A DNA stretch of 64,000 nt from the NCBI RefSeq assembly GCF_030272615.1, contig NC_081415.1:378911392-378975391 (forward strand), in the 5' to 3' direction. The translations under genes and the position numbers were made by a program. Each line of letters opens with the position of its first letter. Position 1 is the stretch's first letter. Below are positions 54,740-64,000 of the stretch, one piece after another. The notes below the pieces were generated by a model that did no database searches, was not told the DNA's origin, and saw only the letters and a list, made by a program, of their open reading frames with translations. Origin of the DNA: Cryptomeria japonica. Lineage: Eukaryota; Streptophyta; Pinopsida; Cupressales; Cupressaceae.

Positions 54740-57700
54740 CTAGTTACCATTCGGTGGAGGCAACTGGTCAAAAATGGATTTATACTTTGTTCTTGTATCG
54801 GTGAGAGCGGCAGAGAGTGCATCCTTGACACTATCCATGAGTGAATTTTGAGTTGTAATATCAGCTAATAGTGAAATCAGTCCATCTAAAGTGTTTCCCT
54901 CTGGCTGAGTGGATAAGGAGGTAGCCTTGTTGATCTGTTCTTGAATGGAGGACACATGTGGAATGAATAAAGTTTGAAGAGTCATAATGTCCATCCTTAT
55001 TTCGTGCTCTTCATTCCTAAGTTCCAGTTGTTGAGCCATGAGCATTTGTAACTTTCTATAAAAATTTTAAATAGAATTTGGCTCAGTGGTCAATTTATTG
55101 GAGAGATCGGTGATCTCTTTCTCAATCACTTTTGTTTTATTCTTGATATCTTTAATAAATAAAGAGAATGTACAGAGTTTTTGAAATAAATAAAGAATGT
55201 GCTTGAGTTGAGGGGACAACTCAGCAATAAATTTGACAAGTTTTACTTTGCCAATAGCAATGGCTTTCTATACCTCTTCAATCATTTTTGCAGTGAGCTC
55301 TTTGTCCTTCAATTTTCTCAAGTATTCAAATGCGTCTACTACAGATGCTTCTATTTTAGTGAGGAGTTCATCCAGTTGAATATGGATGGCTACATCTTTT
55401 GTCACTGTAGCTTCAGGTAGCATATCTGTTAATAATGCTTTGACCTTCTGAAGTACTTTGTTTTTCTTTTGTATAGCCATTTGTCTTTCTTGTTCTACTT
55501 TGGCTTTGCATAGTTCACCGAATTCAATTAGTGCTTGCCCTTTTAATTTGGATATGTCTACATTCAGCAACACAATTGGTTTTGACAAATCTAACTTGAA
55601 ACTATGCTTTTTCATTTTCTTTTCTTTAGAGGAGGAGGCTTTCACCAGTTGAACTAATACAATGTCTTGGGAGGCTTGTTTACCCTCGGTAGGTTACTCA
55701 GTAGAGGCAACACTTTTGTCAGTTTCTTTAGCCTCAGATGTAGCCTTTGGTGAATCCTTGCTCGAGGTCTCTGTTGTAACATTTTTAGTACTTGAGGGGG
55801 CTTGAGAAGTTTGTTCCTTGGTGGCCTATGAAGTAGCTTCTCCTTTGGTAGACTGTTGACCCTCTTTTCCTTGTTTAGTATCCTGAGGTGTCTCGGTTGA
55901 AACATGTTGACTTACCGAAGGGTAGGATTTGACTTGTTCCAAAACTGACTCACTTGATACCAGTTTGGCATAAGCATTCCCTTCTATCATTTCCTATTCC
56001 TATTCCTCGATATCCATGACATCCTCATCAGGTTGTATGGTTTCAGCGGGATCTTGCTCAGTGATATCAACTATTTCAACTTCACCTTGCTCATCGGTAT
56101 TCTTGATTTGAAAGATTTCTTGCCATTTTTCTTTTGTCTCTTTCTCTACATCAAGATAAAGGCCATTCATCAGTTTCAGGGCTCTTTTCTTGACTAGAAA
56201 GTTTGTGTGGTAGTTTTTCAGATGTTCACTTATCTCATCTACCGACATGTCTGGAAAGAGATGTACCAGACTTCTTTCTCTCATCTTCTTTTCTGAGTCC
56301 ATGGCATATTTCCACCTGTTATCAATATGTAAGTATAATTCTTTTGGAAGAGAATTAATTACTTCTAATGGGACTAATCAAAATTTCAGAAGAGTGCAGA
56401 TGACAGATTCTTCAATTTGTCTCTTTTCTACATCAAATCTGGAGTTATGTTTTACATATCTAAATGCTCTAAATCCACCATATTGCTTCAGATTGGCACA
56501 AAAATTATCAACACTATGTACATCTTCCTTTTTGCTCTTAACAATCTGAAATTTATTTTTGTCTTCAGATTCGGTTTCACTGGACTCTTTGTTCAAAATG
56601 AGTCTCCGAGTAGATTTCTTATAAGTTTTGTTACCTTTGGAACTGCAACATTTTTTTGTTTCTTGCTCAGTGACACTACAGATGATCTAGTGTTTGGGCG
56701 CTTCACTGGAGGAGTCAGTGATACCTATGATGTATCCTGTTTCTTCCTTTTCAAAATTTTCCCTTTTGGAAACTCAGTGCTCAATGTAATAGCTACTTCT
56801 TGGGCTTCATATTCCTCCTCGGTGATGACTTGAATGCTCTTGACAGGAGTGGAGGAAGAACCTTCTCCAAATTTCTCCATTAATGCTTTAATCATTTTTG
56901 TTGCTTTCCTTGTAGCCTTTGGTACTACAATGCTCATTTTGACTTTTTCTTTAACTTCTTCATATGTACCGTATCTGATCTCGGTAGCATGCCTTAGAAG
57001 TGCAAGAAAAACATCTATCTGCTATTGTGTAAGGTCAAAATCAATCTCATAACTCATAGGTGGCAAAGATTGAGTTCTTGGTTCTACAATATTAACATAG
57101 TAGTAGTCGGTGTCCACATCAAAACATATACTATCCTTGTACTTCTCCACTAACTGGGGTGGAATCTTGTGCCTGTTATGCATCTTTTCTTGAAACTTGC
57201 TAAAATAATCATCCATAATATCATTGAAGTTATCACCTAGCTATTTGATGAAGTCATTGATTTGATGGGTGATTGGTCAGTGTAGCTCCCAAACTACATT
57301 ACCAACTGATGGGAAGAATTTCTCAAAATAGAAAAATATGCATACCAAAAGTGATCCAAACTTCAATGTGTTTGTTGAGTTATTCTTCTTCGGCTTCCTT
57401 ATGGTGTTGAAATTTTTCAACAGCACTTCGCATAGATCAATCTTCATGCCTTTCTTCACAATCTTATAGGCTAAATCAACAGCAGCACAGGGTACACTAT
57501 TTTCCCTTACCGATTGAAAGAAACAATAACCTATGACTCTAATTGCAAACTTCAGCTCTACATCTGTGACATTGTTCAATTTCAGACCTCTGCAATCAGA
57601 TTCAACTCTGGTTAAAGTGATCAATTCTTTCTATGAAATCATTTTCTGAGCTTGGGCATGGTCAAAAATAGGGTAATCGATGATCAAGTGGATGATTTCC

Positions 57701-58086
57701 TTGGTGTTCTTGAATGGTTTCTCCTCTAACCACATAAATTCATCATGAACTCTACTCAAAACAAATTTAACCCATTGGGGTTTGAAGACTCACGGGTAGG
57801 TTAGGGCTTCAGTCAATCCCTTGATTTTAATGTGTTCAAACTTGCTATCCAATTTTCCATTGGTACACAATTCATCATATGTGTCCTTGATCTCAGTGTG
57901 ACCTAATTCCTCAACACGACACTTAGTGAAGAATCTAACATCCTCAACTAATAGAACCCTATCCAGAATGAGTGAAAATGAGGTTTTATCATCCGGTTCA
58001 GATGCTACTTTGGGAGGTAGTGAGTATTTCAATACGGGCTTCTCAATGTTCTCAACTACAACGAGTTTCTGAATCTTAGGAGCCAT
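54740..58086 (-). pseudogene. Copia-D large ORF: unknown protein of about 1,100 residues
   Basis: Runs from MAPKIQKLVVVENIEKPVLK (58086) to PPPNGN-stop at 54740. The first 1.4 kb is one frame (to about 56725), then a single frameshift near 56700 leads to a second frame to the end; about eight stops are scattered. The N-terminal third looks globular (LILDRVLLVEDVRFFTKCRV, AIRVIGYCFFQSVREN, TIRKPKKNN, FYFEKFFPSVGNVVWEL). The middle is charged and Ser/Thr/Lys-rich, and the C-terminal third is helical with coiled-coil character (ALIEFGELCKAKVEQERQMA, EHEIRMDIMTLQ). No enzyme motif is seen. It sits where pol would be expected but is not pol. Function unknown. Confidence 0.65.
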
Positions 58087-58707
58087 TTCAAATTTTGGAT
58101 AATCACTAACGAACTAGCCTTAGGGTTTGAAAACTTTTAATCGGCAGACGTCTTCCACTTAGTAAATATAACACAACTGATATGATCGATTAACTTTCTT
58201 AACAATGCATTGTGATTGATATAAATACCTTGAATTTCGCTTCGGTAGAGATCTGGTTGCCTTTGAATCGCTTTGCTCTTCTTTCTGAAAACTTGTTAAG
58301 TGTAAAATGAACGTGCAAAAGCTTTAAGTACACTTTTTTCCTTATTGGGCTCCGTGTAGTTAGGTCAAAAACATTAAATGCACTTGGTTCCACTAAACCA
58401 ATTTACCTTTCTTTTTGTGCTTTTACCGAGTAGCCAGACTTCCTGTATTTACCAACTAGACAGGCTTCCTGCATTTACCGACTTGACTAGTGCTCCAAAA
58501 GACTTGATAAAATTTCAAACTTGCTAATGCATCTTAGCTATGCAGATTTTGAATTAAGTACATGATAAGATAGGAACTGTTAAGATTTAACCTTGAGAGA
58601 ATGCAGACCCTTCATACCTTTACCGATTAATTTGGAATAGATGCACCTAACTTGGTAGGTGAGGTGCTTTCTTCATTTGACACAATTTCCTTCTTTTTCC
58701 AAATCAT
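58087..58707 (-). other. Spacer between the two Copia-D ORFs
   Basis: No recognised coding sequence. Several ACCGAGTA / TACCGACT phrases occur here and in the LTRs. Could contain an internal promoter or splice sites for the second ORF. Confidence 0.4.
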
Positions 58708-59948
58708 CTAGAATTTGCTTTTTATTTCTTCAATATCTCCTCTAGGTTGATCTCTACAATCTCTAGCCAAGTGTCCAACTTTGTGACAATGAAAACATGC
58801 CATACCAGGATTTCTCCATGATCTTCGGTTGTTCATTCCAAACCTTATAAAGTAGTTGGCACTTATATGTCCATATCTTCCACAACATTCACACCATATC
58901 CTTGTATTGTAATCCCATGCTACTATCATATACTGTCGGTTAAGATCTGTGTGAGTTTGGTAGCCTCTAGTATTTGCTCGGTGTGCAGACCACATATAGT
59001 TCTTCTTCTTAAACCAACACTTCTCGGTACTGTGTCCATATCTATTGCAATTTTTACAAAACCCTTTGAATTTTGCCTTTTGATAATTTCTAGCAGACTT
59101 TGTCCTACATTGATTAGATGTGCGACCATATTTATTGCAATTATTACAATAACTATTAGACCTAGTGACATTTGGTTGCTTACCTTTTCTAATTTGGCAC
59201 ATGTTGGTAGTATGTCCTTGTTTTCCACAGTAGTTGCAAATAGGCTTCTTTCCTTTGATGTTCTTCTTGTTTCCAACTTGTTTCCCTTCTCGGTAGAGTC
59301 TTTTCCTTTGTAACCGAGTCCTGCATCTTTGTTGGGTCTTCTTGTATTTAGTTGCTCATCCAACATCTTTGATGCTTCATAGCTCTTCTTTAGTGTTTCC
59401 TTTGACCTTTTTTCTATTTCAAGTTCATCGGTCAACCTTGATATTTCAAGTTTCAATGCTTGATTCTCATCATCTTTCAGATTTGCTTCATGATGTGCAT
59501 AACCCAATTGATCTAACAGATTACTTTGAATTCTAGTCATCCTAATGATTTCATCATTCTTTTCAGACACTAATGCTTCAAGTTGTTGTTTTTCTCTTTC
59601 CATATCTCTTATGTTATCCTCGGCTGTCCTCAATGCATCAATATTTTCAGTCATTTGTGTGCTGAAATGTTCATGTTCTCATTTCATTGCTTTTAGATGA
59701 CCAGTCAGTGCTTTGTTCTTTTCTTTCAGTGCTCCAATCATTTCTTCAGTCTCTTCAGATATACTGTTCTCAAATGATGTCTCAATTTGTTCCACCAGCT
59801 CTTGAGAGTCCCGTGAATCATCAGAAAATCTTCTTCTAACTTTCAGTGATCTTTGCATTTGTTTCTGCATGTCAGCAATCACTTGATTAGCATGATCCAA
59901 TTCATTTTGAAGGTTCACAATTCTCTGAGATTGTTTGTAGCCTTCCAT
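58708..59948 (-). pseudogene. Copia-D gag-like ORF: coiled coil plus five zinc knuckles
   Basis: Starts at the ATG at 59948, about 45 bp after the primer site. Residues 1-200 are heptad-rich coiled coil (NLQNELDHANQVIADMQKQM, LVSEKNDEIIRMTRIQSNLL). Then a basic hinge leads to five CCHC-type knuckles: CNYCGKQGHTTNMC, CNNCNKYGRTSNQC (His replaced by Arg), CKNCNRYGHSTEKC, CECCGRYGHISANY (last Cys replaced by Tyr) and CFHCHKVGHLARDC. A stop at 59679 and a frameshift near 59270 interrupt it. Usual Copia gag has one knuckle and an UBN2 capsid; no UBN2 motif is visible. RNA binding and packaging is the likely role. Confidence 0.78.
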
Positions 59949-59992
59949 TGATAAGATCTTTCTCTTCAGACAGTTAAACCCTTTTCCAAGAT

Positions 59993-60008
59993 TCAAGCTC
60001 TGATACCA
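59993..60008 (-). promoter_or_regulatory. Copia-D primer binding site (initiator Met tRNA)
   Basis: Element-strand TTGGTATCAGAGCTTG, two bases from the LTR end, contains the perfect TGGTATCAGAGC core. Confidence 0.9.
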
Positions 60009-60010
60009 AT

Positions 60011-61218
60011 TGTTAGGCCCAATATGGAAAGCTAATGTACTAAGAGTGGAGGGGTGAATCAGTACTTCAAATCTTTTCTTCAAAAATAACTTTACTGTTA
60101 AGCATAAACTGAATATTGCTGAAACATAATATAATGCTAAAACAAATAGATAACAATCATACATGATTCAATCCATAACACATATATTTTGGTTACGCAG
60201 AAACTCTTGGTTAGAGAGGAAAACTGCAGTGGGGATGGCACCCACAACTTCACTACTGCAATAATAAAGGTTGCTCAGTTAGAGCTACATATTTAGCTAT
60301 TTCTGATAGCTTACCCTGTTAGCAGTATCAAGATCTTTAGATCTACCTTGCTAAAGGATTTTACAACACTTAAAATAAAATTCTACACCTGGTTAAAGGA
60401 TTTACAATTTATAGACTTTGTTAGAGTCTTTTACTCTGTTAAAGGTTTCTCTTACAACTCAAAATATTACAATCAAAATCTTACAAAATATCTGCAACTT
60501 CACATCTGAAATGTTATAGAAGATTCTATGTGCTCAAAATGAAATTACCTTGCTTACAGCATACCTCGGTAACCCATAAAATAACTCGGTAAACCTTTCT
60601 GTATACTCTGTTCCTTGACTGTTCTTTGAAATCCTTCTCAATGAACTTTGTGTATCTATAACAGTCATAACACTCAGTGCTTTCCCATACTTTTGCTTTT
60701 CACATATGTCTGTCTTCACACTCACTTGTCTTGTTTCTCAGTCATACACACATACACATTTGATCCTCAATTCATGCTGAATAAATAGATCTCTTATGAT
60801 GGTGATCTTGTTCATGCTTCGATCTTACAAACATGATTCATCAAATGAATAACCTTACAAATTATTTCATTGGATAGATGTCCTCAAAATCATACAAAAT
60901 CTTAAGTGCAATTTCCAATGTGTTAACGGTTCCTTGTTCCTCGATCTTGTAACACGTTTCCATATGTGTGTCTAGGTTCAATGAATCTAGTAACATGTTT
61001 AACTCGATGTGTATCAACTCGGTATACCATCTTTGTTGTTCGGTAGTCATAGAACGTTACTTAGTAGACAGCTTGGTGTATACTAAACTCTGTGACTTTT
61101 AACTTCTGTAACTGACTGCTTTGTGCTTATAGACTAAATATTTTGGTGGTAATAATCGACTAGAGTATATAGAATGACTTTGGACATAAAACTGATGACA
61201 ACTTGGTAAATAGTAACA
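60011..61218 (-). repeat. Copia-D 5' LTR
   Basis: 1208 bp, paired with 53200-54407. It also carries the 62-codon frame at 60862-61050. Confidence 0.95.
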
Positions 61219-61223
61219 CCCAC
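61219..61223. repeat. Copia-D target duplication, right copy
   Basis: CCCAC, matching 53195-53199. Confidence 0.9.
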
Positions 61224-61721
61224 TTCATCTGCATCAAACATCCTCATGTCGTAAGAGAAAAGCTTACGTACAACAATGCCTGCATATAAATGAAGACAAA
61301 AATAAGCAACCTTTTTATGTGGAATGAATGTGCTTCAAGAAATAAATTATAACACTTAATACAGATTATTTTGTCAAATTATAAATAAATCATTTGAAAC
61401 ATTTTTAAGACGTACAAGATTGTATAATTATGAAACTTACCAGTTTCTCTACAAAGTCTACAAGCATAACTTTGAAGAAAGACGCATGTTGATTAAAGCC
61501 CTTCTCACTGCATTTCTCTTCATGGTTGAAGACGATGGTAGATATTGTCATTTCTAAATAGAAATACATTCACTCGACTTAGTGTTTATGTACAAAATTT
61601 AATCTCATTAATGCACAAAGGAATATGTACCATCACCAAGAGTAAAGTAGTCAACGACGAATGATCTAGCATGAACCTGTATTTTTAAGAATTGTTAGTC
61701 TACACATAAAATGCATGGATG

Positions 61722-62180
61722 AACATAAAGGCTTTATGATAATCACTTCAACTAAAATGCATGATAATAAATGAAAATGTGGGATTATATACCATAAAAA
61801 TATGTCCCTTCAAATTATATCAAGATAACCCACTATGTTAATGCAAAAATCATAATTCGATAGTGTTGTATATCATCAAAAAAGACCTGCATGAGCATAA
61901 AGGTTTTGCGATAATTATATCATCAAAAATTGTCAAATAGTGTTGTCTAATAACAAAAATTGTAAAGCTCATAAAATGCATGATAATAAGTCATGTTGCG
62001 AAAATACGTCTCTTCCAATTATATCGAGTGTACCCGCTATGTGCATACAAAAACCATGTTGCCAAAAAAAATGTTCATCAATAGACCTGCTTTTTTAACA
62101 CATCATTAATATACATGTAACAAACTTGAACATTAAGGTTTAATGATTATTGATTGAAATGAAATGCATGATAAAAAAAA
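61722..62180. repeat. Degenerate tandem repeats (about 190-220 bp) in a gene B intron
   Basis: AAATGCATGATAA recurs at about 61755, 61974 and 62161, and a CATAAAGGTTTTGCGATAAT-type phrase precedes each. Two of the units contain an exon-like stretch on the minus strand (around 61800-61845 and 61985-62045). Confidence 0.65.
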
Positions 62181-64000
62181 TAAGGCACCATTAAAGACCT
62201 ACTACTCAAGTATGCCTGAAGGGTCATCTCTTTGCTTAAGAGTATCCAGTATTGCTTCATGATCAGTAGTAGTCACTGTCCATAGGTCTTTGGTCTTCAG
62301 TTTTTCTTGATGCTTCAACAAATTGACATTTGTAGCTATAATAAGGTGTGAATACATCATGAGAATGGTTTTGTGTCTCTCATAGTCTTCAAATGCAGGT
62401 ATGTCATTCTTTCTAATCATGTATGTTCGTAACCAAGTTCCCACAACAACAACTGAACTTGTAGGATTTGTGAACCCATCATCATCTGTCACTAGTTGTG
62501 TTAGCTTCTATTTTCCTTGTACACATCATGCCAACCAATATTCTGCTCTCTCTTCATTCCCTTGCGGTGCAACAACTACAAAAACATGTCCTAGTTGTAC
62601 AAGATTTGATAGATGGTCATACTCAAGTGAAATTTCCATGTCATTGTTTGACAAGGATATTGTTTGAGATAAAGGAGTTAGACATTGGGGAACCCACATA
62701 TCAACCCACTCACTTGACTTGCACTAATCCTAATCACACTGAATACAACTTTGACAAAAATAAGCCAACATTCGTGTCCAAATGGTCCAAAAGAATCTGG
62801 TCACTGCTGAATCAAGAGTACCTCCATGTGACAATGTTGAACTACACTAATCAACAATAGAATGTGCATTAGAGAAATTTGCACCTGAAATCCTCAATTT
62901 CTCCTTAACTAGAGCTCTCTTCAAACATGCACCTACTCCATCATGCTCCCCCTTCCCATGCCTTGCCTCAAAAAAACACCAAATATGAGATATAAGCCTC
63001 TCTACATGCATTCTACTCAACCAATAATATATACAAGCATTATTGAATTGGCTCGTACAGTTATCTAACCATATGATATGTCGATCAATTGCAATATCTT
63101 TCTCATGCAAGAACTCAAATTTTTTTTTGAAAGAATGTTGCACATACTTGGAGGAGTGTGATCTATCATCACTCATATAAAAATGATACTCCGTGATTAT
63201 CTTCTTGTCCTCATCTGTACTATCAGGAGCATGTCTATATGTAATATGAACAAAAATAGCAATTTGGATTGAATTGTAGTACTGAGACTATACCTCATTC
63301 TGTGGTTGCAATGTATAGTTCTCTGCAAAATCAACCACTGATACAATAGTGCCAATAAGTAAAGAGTTCTTACACATCCTGAACTATTGATCCAACCACT
63401 GAGACCTATGGGTATGCCTTGCATACTTGTAGAAAATATTTTCCTTAAAATACAAAATAAAATCAGTAACACTCACTTCTCTTGAGACTAATTCGCATCT
63501 AGAACCTTCACCTCCACTCTTCAAAGCACATTTCACTGTCTCATATCTTTTTTTCTCAACATAATTCTTTCCAAACTCATGTTCTCTGCCCTCATGAAAA
63601 CATGAAACAAACTTTGACAACTCACCACATAGATCTTGAAAGTCTCTTGATGATCTTGGAAATATCATTGCACCACACTCCTGCAAAATCTCATTAGTAT
63701 GCATCATAGAGCGAATGTGGCATAAAAGTTCATGGTACATTAAAAAATCCACATGGTACTTGCAACAACAAGTATTACGAATCTTAAGAGGTACACAATA
63801 AAATGGCTTCAAAGATTCAAAGGCCCTTTGTGATATTTGCAAATTTGGATGTACTTCACAAAAAAAATTGTACAACATTGTTTGGCTTGATTCCAAGAAA
63901 TGTTTAGGATGTGGTGTGTGGTCTTGGTTGTCGATTCTTAATTTCAAAATGCCCTTTACATTGGGTGATACTCTAGAATTAGAGTGCCAAAATTGTTGAA

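Larger units (their letters stand above)
53200..61218 (-). mobile_element. Copia-D: complete non-autonomous LTR retrotransposon with gag-like zinc-knuckle ORF and a large unknown ORF
   Basis: Two 1208-bp LTRs of equal length (53200-54407 and 60011-61218), TGTTA...TAACA, with an exact CCCAC target duplication. On the minus strand the primer site TTGGTATCAGAGCTTG (59993-60008, perfect initiator-Met type) follows the 5' LTR. The polypurine tract CAAAAGGGGAGATT (54408-54421) precedes the 3' LTR. The 5.6-kb interior holds a gag-like ORF and a second ORF of about 1,100 codons. No protease, integrase, RT or RNase H is seen. It must have been mobilised in trans, most likely by Copia enzymes given the primer site. 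Confidence 0.94.
61219..64000 (-). pseudogene. Gene B: multi-exon DDE-transposase-like gene (partial, runs off right edge)
   Basis: From 64000 down to 62202 one frame can be read with about seven stops but no indel. It opens FWHSNSRVSPNVKGILKLRI, has a Cys-rich segment (NTCCCKYHVDFLMYHELLCH, about 63775), VSVVDFAENYTLQPQNEV (about 63340, first acidic residue), HIIWLDNCTSQFNNACIYYW (about 63085, second) and CFFEARHGKGEHDGVGACLK (about 62985, third). This D, D, E/D layout with a HGKG-HDG motif looks like an RNase H-fold transposase. A C-terminal segment follows (MEISLEYDHLSNLVQLGHVF, EERAEYWLA). Small downstream exons with good GT/AG borders are at 61631-61676, 61441-61553 and 61279 to the Copia-D insertion. 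The pre-insertion exon continues at 53199 and ends within about 40 bp. The exact transposase family is not assigned. Confidence 0.65.

Noticed and set aside
59679-60164. Hydrophobic N-terminus as a signal peptide of the Copia-D ORF
   Set aside because: The hydrophobic stretch lies in the LTR and crosses the primer site; the same stretch is present in the other LTR. The ORF start is placed at 59948.
1-64000. tRNA, rRNA or other structural RNA genes
   Set aside because: I saw no tRNA-like A/B box pair with a foldable cloverleaf and no rRNA core sequence; the TGGTATCAGAGC motifs are primer sites of LTR elements.

Overview
This window is plant nuclear DNA of the large, repeat-choked kind. It is AT-rich, has no recognisable host housekeeping gene, and almost everything identifiable is a transposable element or a decayed fragment of one. 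The mix (Ty1/Copia with initiator-Met-tRNA primer sites, Tat-like Ty3/Gypsy elements, plant L1-type LINEs with an RNase H tail, and an antisense plant-mobile-domain gene inside a Gypsy element) is plant-specific. A conifer or other gymnosperm would fit the deep nesting and lack of genes, but that is inference. Reading frames are broken by nonsense changes (several fit CAG to TAG or CGA to TGA, as expected from methyl-C decay) and a few frameshifts.

Layout: (1) 1-1291 is a Copia pol fragment (+). (2) 1296-2532 is a Gypsy gag fragment (-), whose flank resumes after 14186. (3) 2533-14181 is a complete but non-autonomous Copia element, here called Copia-A (+). It has 462-bp LTRs, a CTCTC target duplication, gag and protease only, and a 7.9-kb LINE (-) inserted in its protease/pre-integrase region at 5023-12917, flanked by a 15-bp target duplication. 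(4) 14187-19567 is mostly unassigned. (5) 19568-20900 holds 5'-truncated LINE copies and a LINE foldback. (6) 20901-24906 is unassigned and AT-rich. (7) 24907-45198 is a degenerate Gypsy element, Gypsy-B (+). It is split at 30454/43247 by a complete Gypsy element, Gypsy-C (-, 30455-43246), with about 1.67-kb LTRs, a GTACC target duplication, a nearly intact pol, no visible capsid domain, and an antisense three-exon plant mobile domain (PMD) gene between pol and its 3' LTR. (8) 46207-48563 is an AT-rich block with terminal inverted repeats, split by a LINE 3' fragment. (9) 48882-50784 is gene A (+), five or more exons of unknown function. (10) 51205-52917 is a five-copy tandem array of about 356 bp. 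(11) Gene B (-) starts beyond the right edge, runs to about 53160 and encodes a transposase-like protein. It is interrupted in its last visible exon by a complete LTR element, Copia-D (-, 53200-61218), with 1208-bp LTRs and a CCCAC target duplication.

How the parts relate: insertion order can be read from the nesting. Gypsy gag is older than Copia-A, which is older than its LINE. Gypsy-B is older than Gypsy-C. Gene B is older than Copia-D. Three of the best-preserved elements carry proteins outside the standard retroelement set: the PMD gene in Gypsy-C, a third ORF behind RNase H in the LINE, and a protein of about 1,100 residues in Copia-D. Genes A and B converge on the tandem array and may be two genes of one large DNA transposon, though no terminal repeats can be shown inside the window.
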